Shown here: positions 1-10,402 of the stretch, one piece after another
How positions within the stretch are numbered: the stretch's first letter is position 1
Layout: each line of letters starts with the position of its first letter
NCBI RefSeq assembly: GCF_000485595.1
Contig: NW_014577087.1
Coordinates: 852,196 to 883,056, forward strand
Direction: 5' to 3'
From: Priapulus caudatus
Lineage: Eukaryota; Priapulida; Priapulimorpha; Priapulimorphida; Priapulidae
DNA length: 30,861 nt
Position numbers and translations under genes: made by a program
The notes under the pieces: generated by a model
What the model saw: only the letters and a program-made list of their open reading frames with translations
Told to the model about the DNA's origin: nothing
Databases searched by the model: none

Positions 1-58
<58 letters not shown>

Positions 59-205
59 TCTCTTTCTCGCTTACTCGCTCTCTCTCTTCTCTCTCCCCTC
101 TCTCCCTCGCTTCTTTTTCTCGGTTACGCTCTCTTACCAACTCTCTACCTTTCGCTCTCTTTCCCACGCTCTCTCTGTCCCTGTCTCTTTCTCCTTCTCA
201 CTCGA
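1..205. repeat. (TC)n microsatellite and CT-rich tract
   Basis: A pure TC run covers 1-51, then an impure pyrimidine tract (TCTCTY, CTTTCTCYC) to about 205. It continues off the left edge. Confidence 0.95.
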
Positions 206-284
206 TCTGATGAGCATGGCTAGATGTATGTGACGAATCCATGCACGAACTAATAATATATTCAAGTAGTCGATCGGTGGGAAA

Positions 285-346
285 CTTGCGGTATATATAT
301 ATAAGTATATATGTATTATTTATTTATATATTTATATATTTATTTA
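285..346. repeat. AT-rich simple repeat
   Basis: TA dinucleotides pass into TTTA/TTTATA tetranucleotides. Confidence 0.8.
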
Positions 347-497
347 CGCGGCGCGCCTATGATAAACCTTGGCATAAGCAGTAATTCAGGCACCGTAACA
401 CCATGCGGCCGCCATGCCCCGTAGCGGCGCCTCGTAAAATATATGAGGCCACGTAATGGCGTAACCGACTTGCCTCGGCGGTGCAGCATGGCTGCCC

Positions 498-1063
498 ATT
501 TATAACGTTGTAACAACGATTTGCTTCAGGGAAGTCTCCCATATACATATACGCTGTAGCAGGGATGTCTCCCTAAATAACATTGTAGCAGGGATATCTC
601 CCTATGTATAACATTGTAGTAGGGATATCTCTCTATATAACATTTGTAACTAGGGGTTCTCCCTATATAAACGTTGTAGCAGGAATGCTTCCTATTATAA
701 CATTGTAGCAGGATGTCTCTTCTATATAACGATTGTAACAGGGTTGTCTCCTTATATAACGTTGTAGCAGGAGACTTCCTAATTTTAACATTGAAGCAGG
801 TGTCTCCCTATATAACATGTAGCAGGATGTCTCCTATATGACATTTTAGCAGGATGTCCCTATAACTTTGTTAGGCAGGGATGTTCCCGAGGTATAACAT
901 TTGTAGCAGGATGTCTCCCTATATGCACAATTTAGCAGGGATGGTGTCTCCCTATAACTAATTGGTAGCAGGGATGTCTCCCTATATAACATTGTAGCAG
1001 GATGGTCTCCCTATATACAATTTTAGCCAGCGTGTGCATGTCTCCTCAATAACTTGTTTGTTA
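498..1063. repeat. ~29 bp hairpin-forming minisatellite, about 17 copies
   Basis: The unit is close to GTAGCAGGGATGTCTCCC followed by TATATAACATT. AGGGA and TCCCT within each unit form a small inverted repeat around TGTC. Unit length varies from about 24 to 32 because of many small indels. Reading frames across it are not genes. Confidence 0.9.
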
Positions 1064-1966
1064 CGTAGATCTGGCACTGTGCTGGCTAGATTAACATAAA
1101 TGTAACTTAGATAGAACAAACTTACTACATCACTTAATGAAACCAAAGAGTCATATTCATTATCGAACGTATGAGAAAATTCTCATATTATTTGTAATTA
1201 CAATTTACATGCATCCGTTTCACAATCCCAATGCAAATCAAGAAAAACTAAGGAACTCTGGCAGTATCATTACACCTAGTCCTGCGTGGCTGACTGCAGC
1301 GCAGTTCGTCACCGCTACCCTCATATTTACGCCTGAAGTAAATGGTGCATACGAAACTACCTTAAAACTATCATAGCTCAGTAAAAATATGTGTACTACA
1401 TGCACTGAGCCGCTAGTGCGAGTATCCGTAGCCGATCGTTCTAAACCGCAATTTATTATCGCCGCGCGTTCGTCAGTACGCACTAGAGAGAGGTAGGAAT
1501 CGCCAAAAATTATGTGCCACATATATTCATCTCGACGGCCAGATGAAATACAGTTATAATAGCGTCAGCTTGCATAAATTTTACGGCTCTATCGTTATGA
1601 GCACACCGGCGCTCTCGGTACCTGGTTTTAGTTGGAACTGCGGCATAAAAAAACATTTGCGCTTAATTTATAGACGTCCCAGTCAGTTTGCGGGGACACG
1701 CGAGAGCCTTATTCCTGTGAAACTCGACGGCTTTCTACCAAGCGTCGTTTCAGCACAGCCTGAGTATTGGTTTACCGCTAAGACAAGGTTACAGCAAGAA
1801 AGATGTGAGATGCGTATTTATTGTCTGCCTGCTTTTCTGCCCAGTTCTCGTTTATATCACGCAAGTTGCTTTTGACTCACTTCTATAGCGGTTATGTTTG
1901 GCCACGTATAGAGTACGCGATCTATTCCCACACTCTCTCGCTCAGCCCTCAGTCCATCTCACTTCC
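1064..1966. other. no recognisable gene
   Basis: There are open frames of 79-110 codons (1137-1376, 1543-1875, and 1522-1238 on the minus strand), but none shows a domain, a signal peptide or convincing splice structure. No RNA gene was seen. Confidence 0.5.
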
Positions 1967-2029
1967 ATTCACTCACTCACTCACTCACTACTCACTCACT
2001 TCACTCACTCACTCACGTCACTCACTCAT
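1967..2029. repeat. (ACTC)n microsatellite
   Basis: A run of ACTC tetranucleotides with a few one-base slips, embedded in CT-rich DNA. Confidence 0.9.
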
Positions 2030-2119
2030 TCGATCGCCGCACGCACTCTACGATCTGCATGGTGCCGCACATACGAAACTGCAGTATACATACAAAAACA
2101 TGCGAAATAATCTTCTCTA

Positions 2120-2600
2120 ACTCTCATCTTTTTGTCCTCTCGATCTCTTACACTCCCACCCCCTCATCTCTTCCTCTCATGTCTCTTGTCTCTCTCTCCG
2201 CTCTCGCTCACGGTCTCTCTCTTCTCTGCTCTATCTCTCTATCTATTCTCTAGCTATCTATCTATCTAATCTTATCTATTCTATATCTATCTATACTATC
2301 TATCTGATCTATCTATCATTTAATCTATCTATCTATCTAATCTATTCTTATCTTAGTCTATCTATCTATCGTCTATCTATTCTTATCTATTTCTTATCTA
2401 TCTTTATCTTATTCTTATTCTTTTAACTTATTCTTATCTAGCACTATCATCTATTCTATCTATCTATATCTACAATCTCAGCTACATCTATCTACTATCT
2501 ATGCTATCATCACTATATCTGATCCGAATCATCACTATCTATCTATCTATCTATCACTCATCTACCTATAAATATATATGTTAGCTAGCGTAGCTTATGT
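2120..2600. repeat. CT-rich tract and long imperfect (TCTA)n microsatellite
   Basis: CT-rich to about 2255, then roughly 330 bases of TCTA units with frequent irregular interruptions (TCTTA, TCTATT, TCATC). It lies immediately 3' of the small secreted protein gene. Confidence 0.9.
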
Positions 2601-2690
2601 CGATGCGATCTATCCCTCTCTCTCCTGTCGCGTCTACACCTCAGTGTCTCACTCTCCTCCCTCTCTCGATCTATCCCTCAGCGTGCACGA

Positions 2691-2941
2691 CTAGAATTTA
2701 CAGTAACACCCTGTCGCCGCACCATTCTCTCGGTGGAAGTTAGTAATCCCACGTAGCAAGCCTTGCATCAGGTCGAAATTATACTTCAATGGACGTGGAC
2801 AACTGAACATACATGCGAGCTCCCCGTTCATCCATGTGGTGCTTGAACAGTGCCGGCGGCAGTACTTCTCAAAACCGTACCCGCTGCCGCATACACTCTC
2901 CCGCAGACTTCCGAGGATGCCACGATCGCGGCGCGTGCTCC
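2691..2941 (-). CDS. exon 2 (cysteine-rich mature part) of the small secreted protein
   Basis: The acceptor CTGCAG is at 2947-2942. The frame is open for 82 codons to TAG. Cysteines fall at exon residues 17, 27, 31, 43, 47, 78 and 80, with FEKYCRRHC and CMFSC as local signatures and TGCYCKF at the very end. The odd number of cysteines leaves one unpaired, or implies a dimer. No AATAAA is seen close downstream; the 3' flank is a TCTA/CT microsatellite. Confidence 0.5.
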
Positions 2942-5193
2942 CTGCAGGCCGAGTTTAAAGCGAACGCCAAACCTCGCGGCGCGAACGCAGACGAGAGAGA
3001 GAGAGAAAGAGAGAGAGAATGCAGACCTCGAGAAATTTACGAGTGCGTGACGTGGGCGCGGTCGGAAATGTCGTATATTTTCTTATTCCGATCGGAGCTA
3101 ACTCCTAAAAGAGGAATATCCTTTAAAAACGTGAAATGTTCAACGTCCCGTCCAAGCAGTAGCGACGGAGGGTACTCGTGGTTAGATCTAGTTAGCAGTC
3201 GAGTGGCCGAGATTGTAGCCGCTAAAGCTGAGCCGGATATTACCCACTAAGCAAACAAGCGATATAGATTGCATGCAATAAATACACCTGAGGATTACCT
3301 CAGGGTTATGTGGTTGGACGCCTTTCACTGCAGATCTACGATAGTTATTAGTGCATAGACTGTTGATCATGCGTATATATATATATATATATATAACTAA
3401 AACGACGTTAACAAATACTCGACGAATTCAAGCCCGATTGTTCACTCGACTTGCGGCATCGTCATAGTAGCGTTTCATATCACGTCTATATACGCTCGAC
3501 AGAAGTGAATGAAACTGTGACGATAGCTTTCAGGTGCTAAATAATGCCGAGCGCGTTCGCACGCAATTGCTGTCGGTATTTGTCGTAGCCGAATTTTCAA
3601 CGCTCGTCGTGTGTTGACCTATATCGCTATTTCACGCGCAATAAACTGACTTGAATGGCTGCGCGTATACACGTAGCACATATCTTGAACGATGTTGCTG
3701 TCTATCTATCAGTGCGTGATCTCCAGTCGCAAGTAAGCGTATCTATGTAACACTCCATCTATAATTGCCTGTGAACTCCACCTCGCTCATGTAGTGACAG
3801 TAAAAAGAAATACACAATAGCGGATCGTTCTTCGTATAACGGGTTTATCATTTTCTGGGTACTTACAGTTCCAATTATTATGCCAACGTCGCTTGGCGTA
3901 ACCCCATCTCTTCTTCTTTTACTTTCACTTACTTTCACTCACCTCCCCACTGTCTACCACCACCACGTCATTCTCCTCTCTAGATCTGTCTCGCTCTCTC
4001 TCTCTCTCGTGCGCGCGCTCTCTCTCGCGCGCGCGTCCTCTCCCCCTCTCTCTCTTTCTTCTCGCTGCCTCTCCCCATCTCTCCCTCTCTCTGCCGCTCT
4101 CTGTGTGTCTCTCCCTTTCTTCCCCTCTTTTTTTCTTTTTCTTTTTGCTCACCCTCTCTTTCTCACGCATATCTACACACAGTAACTTGCTCCCCCACAC
4201 TCTGGGCGCGTTCTCGCTATTTCCCTGTCTCTTACTTTCACTTATGTATTTCTCGTTCTCTATCTATCTTTCTGTCACCTTTTCCTTTGCTCTCCTTTTT
4301 TGTACACCTTGTTTTAAGCGACATACGTACACAGCTAGGTTATTTACGACCGTGCATCTACAAGGACATTCATAGACCATGAGTTACCGAGCATGGACCG
4401 AGCATGGACCGTCACAGCCATACATAGACAGGGACATACATAGACCGTGAATTAATGGTCACGCGTGTGTGATATATATATATATATATATATAGACTTG
4501 AACCGTCTCTAGGAAGCACATATGCACTGTACTAGTCCATGAACGGTCGTCTAGCTTATAGATTTTAGATTATCCTAATGTTGGCGATGAACTAACAATG
4601 AGATGGCGTTCATAAACGAATGGAATATTGGCAGATGGTGTGTTAACGATCATACATAGATGATGTGTTAATGTATATATACATAGTTGGTGGGTTAACG
4701 GTCATATATATAGATGGTGTGTTAACGGCCGCATACATAGATGGTGTGTTAACGGTAACGGCTTAATATATATATAGTGTATTAACGGGCATCCATAGCT
4801 GGTGTGTACGCAGGTAGCACAAACTCTGAACATATTCATCATTACGTAATATATATACAGCGCAACGCGCATAACTCCACGCATGGCCGATCAAGCTCGA
4901 GCGATCTTTACGAATTGTTTGCAGAAAATAATCGTTACAGACACTTCTACGTGATGAAAAGTCGCACCCACGATGCTACTATAATCCATCACAAGCAATG
5001 ATCAGTCATCTGTCGCATTGTCATCAAGTGTGCATCTTTTCTATAAACGTCAGCGCAACAACGAGTGCGTTTGTGCGCGCACGTACGCGCGTCGGATAAC
5101 TATTATACACGACTATTGTGTGTAACATCCACACTTACCCTTCATCAGCATCGCCATGACGAACACGGTTCCGTAGATTTGCACGCTATTCAT
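2691..5193 (-). CDS. candidate small secreted cysteine-rich protein, two exons
   Basis: Exons are 5193-5139 and 2941-2691 (stop TAG at 2693-2691), giving about 101 residues. The first exon encodes Met-Asn-Ser followed by a hydrophobic run (GTVFVMAMLM), typical of a signal peptide, and ends one base into a codon at a consensus donor (gtaagt). The second begins after CTGCAG with two bases that complete that codon, then stays open for 82 codons. The mature part has seven cysteines with two CxxxC pairs and a terminal CxC, and an Arg-Arg near its start. CxxxC plus a late CxC recalls the CS-alpha-beta peptide scaffold, but the 30-residue loop before the CxC is too long for a typical member. I do not recognise the family; it could be an antimicrobial peptide, a hormone or another secreted factor. 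A plus-strand reading frame (2813-3250) overlaps exon 2 but shows no domain and runs through a GA microsatellite. Exon joining is inferred from phase and splice sites. Confidence 0.5.
3980..4175. repeat. CT/GCGC compound low-complexity tract
   Basis: CTCTCT runs alternate with GCGCGC blocks, then T-rich pyrimidine. Long reading frames of Arg/Glu or Leu/Ser on both strands here are composition artefacts. Confidence 0.85.
4633..4808. repeat. ~28-32 bp AT-rich minisatellite
   Basis: About six diverged units of the form GATGGTGTGTTAACGG plus CATACATA. TTAACGG is the most constant part. Confidence 0.75.
5139..5193 (-). CDS. exon 1 (signal peptide) of the small secreted protein
   Basis: The ATG at 5193-5191 has A at position -3, a good initiation context. 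Eighteen codons plus one base follow, encoding a short N-region (MNSVQIY) and a hydrophobic core. The exon ends at AAGG|gtaagt, a near-ideal donor. This phase-1 signal-peptide exon has the same layout as exon 1 of the chitinase-like gene at 10330. Confidence 0.5.
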
Positions 5194-5872
5194 CGTGGCA
5201 ATCGTGTTGCGGGCGTTGTCGGGAGTTTGACGACACGATCTTGATTGAGCGAGACCGCCGACGTGTGTGCAGTGCGCGGTGTGCGCGTGCCTGCATGTAA
5301 GCGGCGGGCGTGCGTGCGTGCGCGTGCGTGTGCGCGTGTGTCTGTTTGTATCCCATCCGCACCGCGGGCGGGCCGTGTTGCCGGTTGAGTCGTGTCGGTG
5401 GCGCCCGTGGGGCAAATGTCGAAGCACGTACGCTGCCTCCCTGCCAAGAGTCATGCTTCGCATCAGTGAGACTGGCGTCATCACGTGCTCACGAGCGGAG
5501 GGGGGGGGGCAGGTGTAACGCGGCGTTACATAGCAGCAGTAACACTAACGCAGCGCGCAGTGTGGAGACTTTAAAACACGTGCAAAATAATATAATCAAG
5601 AGCGTTTTAAGTATGCTTACTTAATATGCTCTCGATATAATCAAGAGTCCATGCTAGAAAATTTCTATTATGGATTCTTGATATAATACATAGACTATAC
5701 TGTGCTTAATTATTTATTTCTGCGGTTAAGAGAAGGGGAACGGTCATTTTCGGGGCGCGGGATTGGACCATTTCAATTACCAGGGAAATAACAGATTTTT
5801 CTTGGCTCGAGAATAAAACTCAACAGGGTTGCGGGAGCGACGATATTGTGGTTTTAATTAACTGGTAACTAG
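5194..5872. other. intergenic region with GT/GC-rich tract and hairpin
   Basis: It holds a GTGCGTGC-type tract at 5265-5345 (upstream of the minus-strand signal-peptide ATG), a G9 run near 5502, and a 13 bp imperfect hairpin (5640-5652 with 5670-5682, one mismatch). No further gene was recognised. Confidence 0.5.
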
Positions 5873-6023
5873 AAAATTTGATATCTTTGGGAACGTGCGG
5901 AATGTGGACCCCCCTCCCCGACCAACATCTTTAGAGGATGATGCTGGCGATAGCAGTGACAGCGATGACGATTATTACGATGATTATGATACGCATAAGA
6001 ACTATAGCTTGACTGTAAAGTAA
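5873..6023 (+). CDS. possible exon encoding a very acidic tail
   Basis: After an AG at 5871-5872 the frame encodes KFDIFGNVRNVDPPPRPTSL, then a run rich in Asp, Ser and Tyr (DSSDSDDDYYDDYD) and ends at TAA (6021-6023). A donor-like gtaagc at 6020 would instead make it an internal exon ending two bases into a codon. In that case it would fit in phase with an open stretch at 6620-6818. No start, partner exon or family was found. Confidence 0.2.
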
Positions 6024-7852
6024 GCTCGCTACTTTATTACTTCGTTACTTCTGCTCAGTTATCTGTAAACACGGTCATCCATTAGTAAAAATGTACATTC
6101 GCTCGTAACAGATCGTATGTCAGCATTTAGAAGTTACCGTGATAACTTGATTCGGTAATAGTCGATGCTGTTTGACAGAGGCATGTGATTAATCGCGAAG
6201 TCAAGCATATAGCAGCACAGATTTCCTCTCACCGACAAAATCATGCTGGTGATGTCATGTTTCCCATTCGTTAAGAAAATTTTACTATCCTATACCTCAC
6301 ATGCTAATTTCTTTACGCCAAAATAATCTTCGTGTCTTAGGTGGTTATGACAGCAATTATAACACAACTATCCATAGTTGGATTAACTCGCTCGGTGGAT
6401 CGGTCTAACTATTTCCGTCCTAATTGACCGTATCTATGATCCCTGGCCTCGCTACTATATGTCCATGAGTCAGATAGTAGAGATACTTATCTAATGATGT
6501 GTAATTTGGCATTGGCATTCCGATTCACCGATAACAACAAACGCAAAATCATAAGACCGTTTAGAACTCCATTGATTCGTTTGCTTACGGTTAAGATATC
6601 GTCGCGTGATATATATCTATGTCAGGGAAATACGTTCTGCTGAGTTAACGCGCCACACCGAAAGAACTGCGCGTTTGCGTGGTAATGTTGAAATGTATCT
6701 CACATGGGAGGCTCACCATGGTGGTTTATACCCGTTAGTGAGATGGATGTTTGTTAGAACAGGTTCCAAGTTACGAACTATAATGAAGAAAAACTTTGCG
6801 GAAAGTTGTGCGGGGTAAAGTCGTAATAAATTACTGCAAACGCGCTCATGCATTGCTCTGCTATGAAACATTTCCTACCATAATCATGATTCTATACGCG
6901 TTACTGTTAAAGAATTATGGCCATAAATAGGGAAGCATTTCGGACGTATTCGTACTAGTTCCTAGCGTGTTTGTAAACTTACTTGACACAGTATTGTCGC
7001 AGTACTGAAAACGTTTTAAATTAAGACAGATAACATATGAAATATATATCAGCACAACCGTGTTCAGAAACGTAAATAAATGATGACCATGCATACACAA
7101 CTCTACTATACTGTTAATGATATGAGGGCGTGAATAACGCGATTGCCTATTAACAACAGTCATGGGGAATCCGCGGATAAACACAAATGTCGTGATGATT
7201 TAAACCATTCTGTGCTCATAGGCTCTACTGACATCAGAGGTAAATAATGACAATTTTTGAATTTGATGAATTTTGAATTAAATGATGCAATTTTATTTGT
7301 AAGGTAAATCTGATTCTGAACTGTGGCGTTCTGAAACGGGAAAGCATCACCTTATTGACGTGATACTGTTTACTGTTCAGCATCAACGTCGATATGAGAG
7401 AAACCTCGGGTCATTAGAAAGTTGTGTAGTATGTTATTATATTTTCAGAACATGAATTTGATAATAATAATAATCTATATAATAATTTGAGTAGTGTCGT
7501 TCTGTTTGTTCTTGCATAACTTCTTGGCGCGTGCACGAATCCGGCTGAAAATTTTCGTGCTTCATTCCTACGCATGAGGTTCGATTCTAACACTTTGCTT
7601 TTTGTCATTTATTGGGTTATATGTTTAACAAAACCATATTTAAAAAATATAATGGAAAATCTTTCTGGAAAACATGCACGATTCAGTTCACTTCCGCAAG
7701 GTGAGCTGGCTGTAGACTTACAAACACGCAACCACGGGCTAAGGGATGCAGTAGTCTGTCGCGTAACCTTGCAGTGGATTCGCCAGGGCACACGCGCTGG
7801 CTGTGGAAGCAAGTCCTTTCCCACCTGCACGCTCGCACTCAGCGCATATCTA
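6024..7852. other. no recognisable gene
   Basis: Open frames at 6606-6818 and 7574-7912 (plus) and 7184-6915 and 7608-7414 (minus) show no domain or good splice context. No RNA gene or structured repeat stands out. Confidence 0.45.
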
Positions 7853-8040
7853 TATCTATCAATCTATCTATTTTGCTATCTATCAATCTATCTATCCATT
7901 CATCAAATGTGAACCTGTGACCATTGACCTTGGGTGAAAGGTACTCAAAATCAATAGGGTTCCACCGCCCCTAAGGTCCACCTCTGGACCAAGTTTGAAG
8001 TTTCTACCTCTAAGAGTAACGGTTGCAAAAATATCGAGCA
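7853..8040 (+). repeat. SINE-like or MITE-like tail next to a TCTA microsatellite
   Basis: TCTA/TCAATCTA repeats (7853-7905) are followed by GTGACCATTGACCTTGGGTG, CAAAATCAATAGGGTTCC, then GACCAAGTTTGAAG and a GACAGACAGACA end. This wording (TGACCTT, AAAATCAATAGG, CAAGTTTGA, GACAGACAG) is typical of short dispersed repeats in marine invertebrates. The family was not identified. Confidence 0.45.
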
Positions 8041-8330
8041 GACAGACAGACACACACGCACGCGCACGCGCACGCGCACGCGCACACACACACCGTGACA
8101 CACACACACACACACACACACGACGACCACACAACAGCACACACACACAACACCTACACACCACACACACACACATGGACACCATCATACACACGCACAC
8201 CACACGCACACGCACACGCACACGACACGCACACGCACACGCACTAGGCGCACACGGCACACGCACACGAATCGCACAACGCACACGCCCACACGCACAC
8301 ACACACACACACACAACAGAACGTGCGAAC
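8041..8330. repeat. (CA)n/(CACG)n microsatellite
   Basis: Nearly 290 bases of CACACA and CACGCA with few interruptions. The His/Thr and Val/Cys reading frames here are artefacts. Confidence 0.95.
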
Positions 8331-8797
8331 GCAATACTTCGCGACACTACGTGGAGGAGGCAGATAAATCCGATTACTGGCGAAGCCGTTGCTGCCTACA
8401 GTTGCCCTAAGATATTCAATACCTGGTTAGTATGAAAACGAGACGCGCGTCCAAATAAGGACGGGCCAAATAAAGACGGGCCAACTAAAAGACCACAAGT
8501 CAAGTATATAGCGGGGGTTTCGTATTAACTACTTAACATCTATATTAGCCGCCGATAAGCAAAGAAAAATTTATTGGAGTACAGGTTGTGTACAAGGTAT
8601 TTATATAAGGTTTATAGTGGATTAATTAAGAAGCTGTAGTAGCTGTTGGAAAATGTGTTCACAAATAGAGTACAATTACTGCAGAAGTCTTAAACTCCTC
8701 ATTAAGATGTTAATCAATCATTACTACAGTCGCGCACCCCGTAGTACGAAGACTGAAGGGCCAAAGAAAAATATCGTATAAGCGGGTTTCGTATTTA
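8331..8797. other. intergenic, diverged repeat units
   Basis: It holds three 15 bp units of CCAAATAARGACGGG (8450-8492). The segment 8505-8625 resembles the sequence flanking the element at 8798-9369. No gene was seen. Confidence 0.4.
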
Positions 8798-9369
8798 CAG
8801 TCGACTCCTTTTCCGGCCATCCGTTATTCCGGAAATCTCTATCTCTACAACCGTGTGTGCATCTCGCAGTTCGTATGTTCTCTGTTTTTTAGTCATTTCC
8901 ACCTAAAAATCTCGCTCAAAACATCGGCTCAAGAGTCACTAAAATCGCGCGATGTACCAACCGTAGTAGTGTTTGCAATGTGTGTGACGTGCGTGCGGCG
9001 CGCTGGTGGTGTGTGTGTGGTGTGTGGCGTGTGTGTGTGGTGTGTGTGTGTGTTGTGTCGTGGTGCTGTGTGTGGTGGCCCGAGGTGTGTGTGTGTGGGA
9101 GTGTGTGATGTGTGACCCTGTGTGGGTGTGTGGGGGTGTGTGGTGGGTGTGTTTGGTCCGCTTCGTGGCCGGCTATGCCTCCGGTAAAATTTTATTTTAT
9201 TTTATTTTATTTATATTTCATATAAACCATAAAACACGACAGTTTGTTACAATAATCATAGCAACGAGTAAATACATTATCACATGCATAAACCCTACTG
9301 AACTGCATAGAAATGCTGTGTTTGAGCATAACTCTCATATCCGGCCAAATCCCATATCCGGTCGGACTG
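8798..9369. mobile_element. TA-flanked non-autonomous DNA transposon (Tc1/mariner or pogo type)
   Basis: The left end is TA|CAGTCGACTCCTTTTCCGG and the right end reads CCGGTCGGACTG|TA, so both ends begin CAGTC when read inward and both are flanked by TA, the target duplication of this superfamily. CCGGCCA and TATCCGG motifs recur near both ends. The middle holds a GT tract and no transposase. Confidence 0.5.
8990..9155. repeat. (GT)n microsatellite inside the TA-flanked element
   Basis: TGTGTGG/GTGTGTG runs; the Val/Cys reading frames are spurious. A short (TTTTA)n lies at 9189-9212. Confidence 0.9.
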
Positions 9370-9590
9370 TATTATATTAGCCTTAATTTGAAGAGAAAAA
9401 CAATGGATTAGAAGGTGTGTACAAAGTGTTTTATATAGAAATGAATATACCGGGACAGAAAATGTTATATTAGTAACAGGATCCTTGTATTATTGTCTTC
9501 GTATCAAGTCAATATTTTACGAAAAGATTACTATGAATCGGGCCGGGATTTAGAGAAATCATCGTAGTCTCATCAGCGTAACGAGCGAAT

Positions 9591-9611
9591 ATGGCCGCCG
9601 GAGGCGGCCAT
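9591..9611. repeat. perfect GC-rich hairpin
   Basis: ATGGCCGCC and GGCGGCCAT pair perfectly around a three-base loop (GGA). Confidence 0.8.
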
Positions 9612-9672
9612 TTTGCGAGTAATAATAATAATAGTAGCGAGGCTAACAGTAGAGTGTGTATTGAAAGAAAGG

Positions 9673-9721
9673 CAATTCACAATTCACAATTCACAATTTC
9701 ACAATTCACAATTCACAATTC
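9673..9721. repeat. (AATTCAC)n heptanucleotide repeat, seven units
   Basis: Seven tandem copies with a single extra T in the middle. Confidence 0.9.
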
Positions 9722-10329
9722 GTTCGCATACAAGTTACTTCACTATTAATAATCATTTTTCTGCGTCTTTAAGCATCAATCTTGAAACAATCCTGACGTG
9801 GGTTTCGGCGCTCTATACTTAATAGAGCTTGCTTAATGTTGTCATATTGTATAGAAGGTTCGTGATACGCATGGATTGTGTAAGTAAATGTTTGCGTCAC
9901 GGATAGAGAACGCGCCCTTGCAAATCTGGAACAAATAAACGGCCATGAGACATGAAGCCCGTTGTACGTTTTTAACTGGCTTCGACATCTAACATGAAAG
10001 CTTTTGCATTTCTTGCCTCAGTCACGTGTTGGTGACGTCACGATCACGAGGACAGATCTAGTTGATATACGGTCGCAAGTCGGCGCCGTTGCCAGAAACA
10101 TTGAAGCACCCCTAGCCAACTCAGGAAACATATACGGCTGTATAGATACGAGCTCCGCACATACGTTTATTTATTTATTTATTTGCATATATACACATAT
10201 TTTAATTCGTGATTCTACGGTGCACGTGAAACAAGTCCGATAAACTTCACTTCTAAGCGACTGATACACGAAGATATACGTGCACGAAAATTTACTACGT
10301 GCTGTAGTGCAGTGATAGTAACTGTGATA

Positions 10330-10402
10330 ATGAAGCTTCACGTCGCTTTCTGCATTATAGTGCTGACTACACTATGCGCACTGACGACTGCTATCAGTGC
10401 AG
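10330..10402 (+). CDS. chitinase-like exon 1, signal peptide
   Basis: The ATG has A at -3. It starts a classic signal peptide: Lys-Leu-His, then a hydrophobic core (VAFCIIVLTTLCALTTA) and small residues before the likely cleavage site. The exon ends at GCAG|gtaagt, one base into a codon. An in-frame upstream ATG-like codon at 10312 adds only charged-poor residues and is less likely to be the start. Confidence 0.8.

Larger units (their letters stand above)
2942..5138 (-). other. intron of the small secreted protein gene, microsatellite-rich
   Basis: It contains (GA)n at 2992-3020, (TA)n at about 3374-3396, a CT/GC-rich tract at 3980-4175, (TA)n at 4469-4494 and a minisatellite at 4633-4808. 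The stretch 3400-3900 holds nothing recognisable. Intron status depends on the two-exon model. Confidence 0.4.
9370..10329. other. upstream region of the chitinase-like gene
   Basis: It contains a perfect hairpin (9591-9611), an (AATTCAC)n tract (9673-9721), (TTTA)n at 10167-10185 and a TATA-like GCATATATAC at about 10186, 145 bases upstream of the ATG. No other coding exon was recognised. A promoter is expected here but its exact start is not visible. Confidence 0.4.

Noticed and set aside
2813-3250. 145-codon plus-strand frame overlapping the cysteine-rich exon
   Set aside because: It passes through a GA microsatellite (Glu-Arg run), has no recognised domain, and the opposite strand offers a signal-peptide exon and matched splice phases.
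3880-4375. Leu/Ser-rich and Arg/Glu-rich frames
   Set aside because: They are products of the CT/GC low-complexity tract.
7892-8435. Long His/Thr-rich and Val/Cys-rich frames on both strands
   Set aside because: They are translations of the CA/CACG microsatellite.
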